Part shown: positions 32,901-39,754 of the stretch, piece after piece | Position numbering within the stretch: position 1 is the first letter of the stretch | Layout: the number at the start of each line of letters is the position of its first letter | NCBI GenBank assembly: GCA_019745195.1 | Contig: JAIETL010000069.1 | Span: 1-53,815, forward strand | DNA length: 53,815 bases | Direction of reading: 5' to 3' | Source of the DNA: Beijerinckiaceae bacterium | GTDB lineage: Bacteria > Pseudomonadota > Alphaproteobacteria > Rhizobiales > Beijerinckiaceae | The notes under the pieces: generated by a model | Told to the model about the DNA's origin: nothing | What the model saw: the letters and a program-made list of their open reading frames with translations, nothing else | The model's database searches: none | Position numbers and translations under genes: made by a program

Positions 32901-34297
32901 GCTCCGGCACCATCGCCGGCCGCCATCTCGGCCAGCATCAGCCCGCCTTCCTCGATCGCCAGCGCCAGCGCCTCGTATTCGCGCCCCATTGGCCGGTCGT
33001 CGTCGAGACGGGCGACATGGCGGCGAACGAAGGCGTGCGCGGCGGCTGTGCCGCGACCCAGCCTGAGAGCCCCGCGCAGATCGACGGCCTGCGCCGCCAC
33101 GACCAGTTCGATCGCGGCGAGCCGTGTCAGGCGTCTGGCTATGGCATGGGTCTTCTCGACGATGGCCGGCGTCATCGGCGCGTAATCCTCGACGCCGTCG
33201 GCGACGGGCAGCGTCATCGCGCCGAGCGGCATGGCGAGATGACGGATTTCGGCCTCCAGCGCGGCGGCCGTTTTCTGCGAGGTTGCGAAACCGGCATGCG
33301 TGCCGCCATGGCGCGTCAGGAAGCGCGGCAGGTCGCTCGCCGCCGGCGACATCAGCTTCGTGATCCGCGCGGCCGAGGTTGCTGCCAGATGCGAGAGCGC
33401 CAGCCCGGCCGCCTCGAAGGTCAGGGCAAGTTCGGTGGTGTCGAAGTTGACGCTGGAGAGTAATTCGTCGCGATCGACCAGCACGGCCGGGCTATCTGGC
33501 GCGCTGGCCAGTTCGTTGTCGACAGCGAGACTGGCGGCAGCGCTGGCGTTGAAGGCATGTCCTACTACAGGCGCGATGCAGCGGAAGGAGATCGGATCCT
33601 GCAGCCGCCGCGCACGGCCCGGCTCGAACAGATCGCTTCCGGCCAAAAGATTGCGCAAGAACCTGACCCCGACCTTGTGCCCGGTCATGGGGCGCAACGC
33701 GGCAAGGTCGTCGTCGAGCGGCGAAAGATTGGCGCGGAAGCCTTCGAGCGATAATGCGCCGGCCATCAGGGCGGCATGCCGCGCCTTTTGCATGGCGTCG
33801 ACCGCTAGTGCAGCGAGCCCGACGCTCTGGGCATTGGCGTTGAGCAGCGCCAGCCCGTCCTTCGGCCCGAGCGTAGGCAGCGCGATGCCCGCCGCCGCCA
33901 TGGCCTCGCCGCCTTGCATGACCGCGCCCCTGAACTCCGCCTCGCCCTCGCCAATGAGCGGCAGGAAGGCCTGCGCGAGCGGGCTGAGATCGGCCTCGCC
34001 GAGCGAACCGATGCGCCGCACCACCGGATGGACGCCGGCGTTCAGCATGGCCGCGATCGTCCAGGCCAGCTCCGGCGAAAGGCCGGACGCGCCATGGCAG
34101 ATGGCGACGAGGCGCGCCGCCAGCATGGCGCGGACCTCGACGGTCGAAAGCGCCTCTCCGACGCCCACGGCCCGCGCCCTCATCGCACGGGCCTGAAAGG
34201 CCGGGATCGCGTCCGCGTCGAGCCGCGTATCGACCGCCGCCCCCAGCCCCGTCGTCAGGCCATAGACGCTGTCGCCGCGCGCCAGCGCGCGCAGCAC
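32897..34297 (-). CDS. histidine/aromatic ammonia-lyase homologue lacking the MIO triad (ergothionase-like betaine lyase?)
   Basis: The open frame gives 466 residues, starting at GTG. Family landmarks are VYGLTTGLG (11-19), GPKDGLALLNANAQSVG (144-160), LQDPISFRC (232-240) and GGTHAGFATSQKTAAALEAE. At the site where ammonia lyases carry GSVGASGDLAPLA this protein has GSLGEADLSPLA (97-108): the Ala-Ser-Gly that cyclises to MIO is gone, one residue short. The Tyr of QD-x-YS-x-R is Ile. Loss of MIO is known in ergothionase, a lyase that expels trimethylamine. It lies inside an OpuC-type betaine transporter operon, overlapping the permease start. Homology continues about 41 codons upstream of this GTG, without a start codon in frame (see findings). 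Canonical HutH activity is unlikely. Confidence 0.85.
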   Translation of the reverse strand: MLRALARGDSVYGLTTGLGAAVDTRLDADAIPAFQARAMRARAVGVGEALSTVEVRAMLAARLVAICHGASGLSPELAWTIAAMLNAGVHPVVRRIGSLGEADLSPLAQAFLPLIGEGEAEFRGAVMQGGEAMAAAGIALPTLGPKDGLALLNANAQSVGLAALAVDAMQKARHAALMAGALSLEGFRANLSPLDDDLAALRPMTGHKVGVRFLRNLLAGSDLFEPGRARRLQDPISFRCIAPVVGHAFNASAAASLAVDNELASAPDSPAVLVDRDELLSSVNFDTTELALTFEAAGLALSHLAATSAARITKLMSPAASDLPRFLTRHGGTHAGFATSQKTAAALEAEIRHLAMPLGAMTLPVADGVEDYAPMTPAIVEKTHAIARRLTRLAAIELVVAAQAVDLRGALRLGRGTAAAHAFVRRHVARLDDDRPMGREYEALALAIEEGGLMLAEMAAGDGAGA

Positions 34298-34458
34298 GAC
34301 GGCCCGCGCGGCCGCCAGACGCGGGCCGACCGAGTCATGCAGACGAACCGGCGCGAAACCGAGTGCGATCGCCGAAATGGTCTCGTGGCCGGTCGCGTCG
34401 CCGCCGATGACGACCTCGGGGTGGCGTTCCGCATCCCCGGCCGCCTCCGCAGCCGCGC

Positions 34459-35343
34459 TCAGTTCACCAGCCCCTTGGTCTTGAGGAAAGCCGCCGCCAC
34501 GGTGCGCGGCTCCTTCTTCTCGACCTCGACCTGCCGGTTCAGCTCCTGCATCGTCGGATTGTCGAGCGCCGCCCCGACCTTTTCGAGGATCGCGACGATC
34601 TTCGGATCGGCCTCGATCTCGCGGCGCACCACAGGGGCGAGAAAATAGGGCGGGAACAGCGACTTGTCGTCGTCCAGCGCGACGAACTTCTCCGCCGCGA
34701 TCTGCCAGTCGGTCGAAAAACCGTTGGCGACCTCGATCTGCTTCTGGTTCAGCGCCTCGTACCGCAGGCGCAGGGCGGCGAACTGCTTGAACTCGGCGAA
34801 TTTGATCCCGTAAACCTCCTCCAGCCCCTTGATGCCGTCGCGGCGATCGACGAACTCGGTGCCTGCGCCGAGACGGAGCTTGCCGGCGACCTTGCCGAGA
34901 TCGGACAAGGTCTTGAGGTTGAATTCCTTGGCTGTCTCAGGGCGCACCGCGATCGCGTAGCCGTTGTTGATGCCGGACGGCTTCAGCCAGGTCAGGTTGA
35001 ACTCCTTTTCGTAGAAGGCCTTGACCATGGAGCGCACCTTTTCCGGGTCGGTCTCGGTCACGCCCTGCGCCTTCATCACCGCGTTGAGTCCGGTACCGGT
35101 ATATTCCGGATAGAGGTCGATCGCGCCGCTCTTCAGCGCCTCATGGGCGACGAGCGTGCCGCCGAGATTGATCTTGCGCTCGACCTTGAAGCCCGCGCCT
35201 TCCAGCGCTGCGGCATAAAGCTCGGCAACGACGAACTGCTCCGTAAAATTCTTCGAGCCGATCTTGATCGTCTGGGCGGCGGCGGTGGAGAGCCCGGCCG
35301 CGATCAGCGCGGCGGCGGCGAAAAACGTTCTGGCGAGGCGCAT
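34459..35343 (-). CDS. quaternary-amine ABC transporter substrate-binding protein (OpuAC/OsmX type)
   Basis: A 294-residue periplasmic protein: signal peptide (ARTFFAAAALIAAGLSTAAA) then IKIGSKNFTEQFVVAELYA and LKSGAIDLYPEYTGTGLNAV, which are hallmarks of the OpuAC/OsmX/ProX-like family. AAAGGA lies eight bases before ATG 35343; an ATG nine bases earlier overlaps that ribosome-binding site. It is first in the operon with lyase, two permeases and ATPase. The same family includes betaine, choline and ergothioneine binders; the ligand here is not determined. Confidence 0.93.
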   Translation of the reverse strand: MRLARTFFAAAALIAAGLSTAAAQTIKIGSKNFTEQFVVAELYAAALEGAGFKVERKINLGGTLVAHEALKSGAIDLYPEYTGTGLNAVMKAQGVTETDPEKVRSMVKAFYEKEFNLTWLKPSGINNGYAIAVRPETAKEFNLKTLSDLGKVAGKLRLGAGTEFVDRRDGIKGLEEVYGIKFAEFKQFAALRLRYEALNQKQIEVANGFSTDWQIAAEKFVALDDDKSLFPPYFLAPVVRREIEADPKIVAILEKVGAALDNPTMQELNRQVEVEKKEPRTVAAAFLKTKGLVN

Positions 35344-35477
35344 GGGTCTCATCCTTTCGCGATCTGGCTGGCGGTCAGGCTAGCGGCTGTGACGTCCGGC
35401 GCAAGCGACGCCGGCTCGAAAGCGGGAAACGGCCACGCAAGCGGCATGCCGTGGAATGGGCGTGCTGCCGGCGAGCC

Positions 35478-36137
35478 TCACGACAGCGGGTCGCGTTCGC
35501 CGCCGCGCACCGCGACGGCCAAGCGGTTCTCGAAGGGCGAGAGCGGGCAGACCCAGGCCTCCGAATAGGCGCAGGACGGATAATAGGAGAAATTGAAGTC
35601 GAGGATCGTCCGGCCCGCCGGCGTCGCGCCGAGATCGGCGCTCTTGATCGTGTCGAGCAGATAGCGCCCGCCGGAGAAGGTTTCCTCGCCATTGCTGGCG
35701 TCGCCGAAGGGAAGGAAGGTCCCGCCGCCATAGGCCTCGATCCAGTAGAGCGTCAGCTCCTTGCCGAGCGGGCCTGCGAGTCCTTCGGTGATGGCGTAGG
35801 GCAGAAGCGTCATCAGCCCGTCCTTGCCGGCTTCGACGCGGATCGTCTCGCGGCCATGCGCCGGCGCGAGTTCGACCTCGAAGCGCAGGCGCGGATCATG
35901 GGCGTAGTAGCTGATGCCGGAAAACTGGCTCCGGCGCGTCGCGGCGAGCGGCGATTGCCGATGTTCGCGAAACAGCCGGTCGCGCACGCCGCGCCAATGC
36001 GCGAAGCCCTCTTCGGGCGGAAGCGCCCGCACCGCCGCATAGAGATCGGCGACCTGCCGACGCCAGTCCTGCAGCGAGACGAAACGCTGGAGCGTTCCCG
36101 CCGCAGGGCTGCCCTTGGTCATCACGTCCTGCCGCAT
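35478..36137 (-). CDS. DUF1684 protein
   Basis: A 219-residue protein whose C-terminal half is the DUF1684 signature (GGRYLLDTIKSADLG, LDFNFSYYPSCAYSEAWVCPL, SPFENRLAVAVRGGE). The N-terminal region (DWRRQVADLYAAVR, HWRGVRDRLFREHRQSPL) is also typical. No signal peptide. Function of the family is unknown. It diverges from tryptophan dioxygenase across a 256-base gap. AGGA precedes ATG 36137; 36122 is an alternative. Confidence 0.85.
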   Translation of the reverse strand: MRQDVMTKGSPAAGTLQRFVSLQDWRRQVADLYAAVRALPPEEGFAHWRGVRDRLFREHRQSPLAATRRSQFSGISYYAHDPRLRFEVELAPAHGRETIRVEAGKDGLMTLLPYAITEGLAGPLGKELTLYWIEAYGGGTFLPFGDASNGEETFSGGRYLLDTIKSADLGATPAGRTILDFNFSYYPSCAYSEAWVCPLSPFENRLAVAVRGGERDPLS

Positions 36138-36393
36138 GGTCTTGTCCTGACTGCCGCCCGTGCTCCGGTAGAACCGGGGTGGGATGATCCTGTGCTGCGC
36201 CAACGCGCCGGTCCCGGCCGCGTTCCACGGCCGGCCCTCGCCGACAGTTCCGACAGAGCCTGTCAGGGGTCGCAAGGCGCGATGGCCCGTGGCGGCGTCA
36301 CGAGGTCGCGAGCGGCGCGTTATCGCCGCCGCTTGTCGGGGCGGAATCGTTATTTTAAGCTTGAAGCAATTCAGCCTCGGCAGTGGGACGGCG

Positions 36394-37473
36394 ATGATGG
36401 CGGGTGCGGCGCGCAGATTGTCCTATGGCGACTATCTCCAGGTCGACCGGCTGCTCTCCTGCCAGGCGCCCGAGAGCGACAGGGCTGGCGCACCCGCCCA
36501 TGACGAGATGCTCTTCATCATCGTGCATCAGGCCTATGAACTCTGGTTCCGCCAGATCCTGCACGAGCTCGACCGCATCCAGGCCGATTTCGCCAGCGAA
36601 ACGGTCGCCGACGAGAATCTCGGACGGATCGTCGCGGGGCTTTCCCGCATCCACGAGATCCTGAAGCTGCTGGTCGGCCAGCTTGACGTGCTGGAGACGA
36701 TGACGCCGGCGGGCTTCCTCGATTTCCGCGACCTGCTGACCCCGGCCTCGGGCTTCCAGTCGGTGCAGTTCAGGCTGATCGAGGCGCGGCTCGGCCTGCA
36801 TGACGAGCGCCGCCTGCGCATCGAGGAGCAGAGCATGCGCGAGCGACTGGCCCCGGAGGACCGGGCGAAGCTCGACGCCGACGGCCATGTCTCGCTGCTC
36901 GGTCAGTTGGACGCATGGCTGGCGCGCACGCCTTTCGTCGCGCTCGGCGACTATAACTTCCGCGAGAGCTATCGCGCGGCGGTCGTCGCCGCGCTCAGGC
37001 GCGACGCAGGCCAGGTCGGCGCCGACGCCTCGCTGCCGGAGGAACAGCGCCGGCAGGATGCGGCCGCGATCGAGAAGGCGCTGCTGCGCTTCGAGGCGCT
37101 GTTTGCCCCCGATGCCGCAAGCTCGAGCTGGCGCATGTCGCCGCGCGCCATCGAGGCTGCGCTGTTCATCTCGCTCTATCGCGACATGCCGGTGCTGCAA
37201 CTGCCGTTCCGGCTGCTGCAGGCGCTGATGGACATTGACGAGAGCCTGACGCTGTGGCGCCTGCGCCATGCGCTGATGGTCGAGCGCATGATCGGCATCC
37301 GGCCGGGCACAGGCGGCTCGTCGGGCCATGGCTATCTCAAGGCCACCGCCGAGAAGCACCGCATCTTCATCGACCTGTTCCATCTTTCGACCTATCTGCT
37401 CGCCCGGCGCGACCTGCCGACGCTGCCGGACGCCGTCAGGGCGCGGATGGGCTTCAGCTACGGGGCGGCCTGA
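36394..37473 (+). CDS. kynA: tryptophan 2,3-dioxygenase
   Basis: A 359-residue heme dioxygenase that opens the indole ring of L-tryptophan to N-formylkynurenine. Family landmarks are LSYGDYLQVDRLLSCQ, HDEMLFIIVHQAYELWFRQ (substrate-pocket Tyr, Phe, and His) near 37-55, LLTPASGFQSVQFR, RIGIRPGTGGSSGHGYL-like MIGIRPGTGGSSGHGYLK and the final LFHLSTYL. The C-terminus lies within the family length. Its stop overlaps the next start (TGATG), coupling it to a kynureninase-like gene, which fits tryptophan catabolism. No kynurenine formamidase is adjacent. Confidence 0.96.
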   Translation: MMAGAARRLSYGDYLQVDRLLSCQAPESDRAGAPAHDEMLFIIVHQAYELWFRQILHELDRIQADFASETVADENLGRIVAGLSRIHEILKLLVGQLDVLETMTPAGFLDFRDLLTPASGFQSVQFRLIEARLGLHDERRLRIEEQSMRERLAPEDRAKLDADGHVSLLGQLDAWLARTPFVALGDYNFRESYRAAVVAALRRDAGQVGADASLPEEQRRQDAAAIEKALLRFEALFAPDAASSSWRMSPRAIEAALFISLYRDMPVLQLPFRLLQALMDIDESLTLWRLRHALMVERMIGIRPGTGGSSGHGYLKATAEKHRIFIDLFHLSTYLLARRDLPTLPDAVRARMGFSYGAA

Positions 37474-38654
37474 TGGGCGACTGGACCGGCCATTTCTCGC
37501 GCTTTCGTGCCGCTGCGCCGGATCGCATCAACCTCGCGGCCCACAGCCATCACGACTGGCCCGACGTCACGCTGGCGGCGCAGGAAGCGGCCTGGAGCGA
37601 CGCGGCGCGGCTGGCCGGCGACAAATGGAACCTCGTCTTCGGCAAGCTCATCCCCGCCGTGCAGGCCGGCATCGCGCGCCATCTGCATTTGCCCGATCCC
37701 GCGACGATCGCGTTCGCGCCCAACACCCACGAGTTCCTGCGCCGGCTGCTCTCCTGCGTGCCCCATGACCGCGTCCCGCGCGTGCTGGTCACGAGCGCCG
37801 AGTTCCACACCGCGCGGCGGCAACTGACCCGGCTGGCCGAGGACGGGCTCGTGATCCTCGACGAGGTCGCAGCCGAGCCTTTCGCGACCTTGCAGGAACG
37901 GCTGGCGGCGGCGATCTCCCGAGGCGGGCAAGACCTGATCTTCATCAGCCAGGTGCTTTTCTCGTCTGGCGCGACGACGGGCGATCTCGCGGCGCTGGTC
38001 TGCGCCGTCCCGTCGCGCGAGACGCTGGTCGCCATCGACGGCTATCATGGCTACCTCGCTTTGCCGACCGATCTCTCAGGCGTCGCCGACCGGGCCTTCT
38101 ACATGTCGGGCGGCTACAAATACGCCATGTCAGGCGAGGGCTGCTGCTTCATGCACTGCCCACCGGGTTTTGGCCCGCGCCCGCGCGACACCGGCTGGTT
38201 TTCCGCGTTCGGCGCATTGGCCGCGCCGACCGGCAGCAGCATCGGCTATCCGGCGGATGGCGGGCGCTTCCTCGGTGCGACCTTCGATCCGTCGGGGCTC
38301 TACCGGATGGAAGCCGTGCTCGGCTGGCTCGGCGAACAGCATATCGATGCCGCCATCATCCACGATCATGCGCTGGCGTTGATGCGGCAGTTCCTGGTCG
38401 GGCTCGACGCGCTGGGGCGCGACGACCTGACCAGCGGGCATCTGATCACGCCGCTGCACGACAGCGCGGCCCACGGCAATTTCCTCGCCTTCCGCACGCC
38501 GCTGGCCGGCGCGCTGGAGACGGCGCTGGCCGGGCTCGGCATCGCCACCGACCATCGCGGCGACGTGCTGCGCTTCGGCTTCGGCGTCGCGCTGAACAAC
38601 GGCGATGTCGACGCGGCGCTGGACCGGATGCAACGACTGGCCATGCAGGCCTGA
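37473..38654 (+). CDS. kynureninase-like PLP enzyme (aminotransferase class V fold)
   Basis: A 393-residue class V PLP enzyme. The PLP lysine is in MSGGYKYAMSGEG, with the Asp that supports the cofactor in VAIDGYHGYLALP. The N-terminus INLAAHSHHDWPDVTLAAQ and PNTHEFLRRLLSC match the kynureninase-related clade rather than aminotransferases proper. It overlaps kynA by one base and likely cleaves kynurenine to anthranilate and alanine. The N-terminal part differs from textbook KynU, so substrate range is less sure. Confidence 0.78.
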   Translation: MGDWTGHFSRFRAAAPDRINLAAHSHHDWPDVTLAAQEAAWSDAARLAGDKWNLVFGKLIPAVQAGIARHLHLPDPATIAFAPNTHEFLRRLLSCVPHDRVPRVLVTSAEFHTARRQLTRLAEDGLVILDEVAAEPFATLQERLAAAISRGGQDLIFISQVLFSSGATTGDLAALVCAVPSRETLVAIDGYHGYLALPTDLSGVADRAFYMSGGYKYAMSGEGCCFMHCPPGFGPRPRDTGWFSAFGALAAPTGSSIGYPADGGRFLGATFDPSGLYRMEAVLGWLGEQHIDAAIIHDHALALMRQFLVGLDALGRDDLTSGHLITPLHDSAAHGNFLAFRTPLAGALETALAGLGIATDHRGDVLRFGFGVALNNGDVDAALDRMQRLAMQA

Positions 38655-38767
38655 CTGACGGCGTCGACAGCGCGGCCCGCCGCGCTCTCGACGCCCCGCC
38701 GGGAACATGGCACCGTCACAGCCCTGCCAGCGCGGCCCTCGCGCCGGCGTCCTGTTCCGGCCCCGAC

Positions 38768-39754
38768 ATGCTGCGCCGTTCCGCCCTGTTGTCGCTTGCA
38801 TCGCTGCCATTCTGGCGCGCGCCGCTCGCCGCCGCCGGGCGCGACAAGGTGATCGCCTTCGTGCTCGGCATCCCGCTCGACCATCCCGTCGCGGCCTCGC
38901 GCATGGCCGCTCTTCGCCGCAATCTGCTGGAACGCGGCTGGGTCGAGGGCAGGAACCTGCGCTTCGCGTTTCGCGTGGTGACCGCCGAGCCCGGCTCGCT
39001 GGAGCGGGCCGTCGCGGAAGCCCTCGCACTGGCGCCTGACCTGATCGTCGCGGGATCCAGCACGGAGACGGCCGCCATCCTGGCCAGGACGAAGACGATC
39101 CCGGTCCTGTTCACCACCGCCTCCGACCCCGTGGGCAGCGGCTTCGTGCGCTCGCTGGAGCGGCCGGAGGGTAACGCCACGGGCTTCAGCAACAACGAGC
39201 CCGGCATAGCCGGAAAATGGATCGAGCTGCTGAAGGAGCTGGCCCCGGCGGTCCTGCGGATCGGGGTCGTCTTCAATCCGGCGACCGCCCCGGCGGCCGG
39301 CGAGACCTATCTCGAGGCCCTGCGCCTGCACGGCGCGCAGGTCGGCGTCACGATCGTCGGCGCCCCGGTGTCCGACACCGGCCAGATCGACGCCGTTCTC
39401 GGCGAGCTCGCCCGCGTTCCGGGGACGGGGCTGTTCTTCCCGCCCGACAGCTTCACCTTTCGGGCCGCGAAGAGCTTCATCGCCGGCGTGACCGCCCATC
39501 GCATGCCGGCCATGTACTGCTACGAGACCTTTCCGCTCAATGGCGGCCTGATGTCCTATACCGGCGGGCGCACCGACACGGACGAGATGGTCGCCGGCTA
39601 CATCGACCTGATCTTCCGCGGCGCGAGCATCGCGGAGCTTCCGGTCCAGTTCTCGCGCTCCTTCGAACTCGTGATCAACGAACGCGTCGCAGCCTCGCTC
39701 GGTCTCTCGATCCCCCTGTCGATGCGCGTGCGCGCGGCGCGGATCGTCTCGTGA
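38768..39754 (+). CDS. periplasmic ABC-type substrate-binding protein (TorT-like sensor partner)
   Basis: A 328-residue protein of the ABC_sub_bind family (related to TorT/TctC-like binding proteins): signal peptide (RRSALLSLASLPFWRAPLAAA), VIAFVLGIPLDHPVA, LLERGWVEGRNLRF, LFTTASDPVGSGFVRSLERPEGN and the C-terminal LPVQFSRSFELVINERVAASLGL. It overlaps the kinase start by GTGA. No permease or ATPase gene follows, so it probably feeds ligand information to the kinase rather than a transporter. Confidence 0.88.
   Translation: MLRRSALLSLASLPFWRAPLAAAGRDKVIAFVLGIPLDHPVAASRMAALRRNLLERGWVEGRNLRFAFRVVTAEPGSLERAVAEALALAPDLIVAGSSTETAAILARTKTIPVLFTTASDPVGSGFVRSLERPEGNATGFSNNEPGIAGKWIELLKELAPAVLRIGVVFNPATAPAAGETYLEALRLHGAQVGVTIVGAPVSDTGQIDAVLGELARVPGTGLFFPPDSFTFRAAKSFIAGVTAHRMPAMYCYETFPLNGGLMSYTGGRTDTDEMVAGYIDLIFRGASIAELPVQFSRSFELVINERVAASLGLSIPLSMRVRAARIVS

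Noticed and set aside
32897..34297. Annotation as histidine ammonia-lyase (hutH)
   Set aside because: The Ala-Ser-Gly MIO triad is absent and no other hut genes are near; the context is a betaine transporter.
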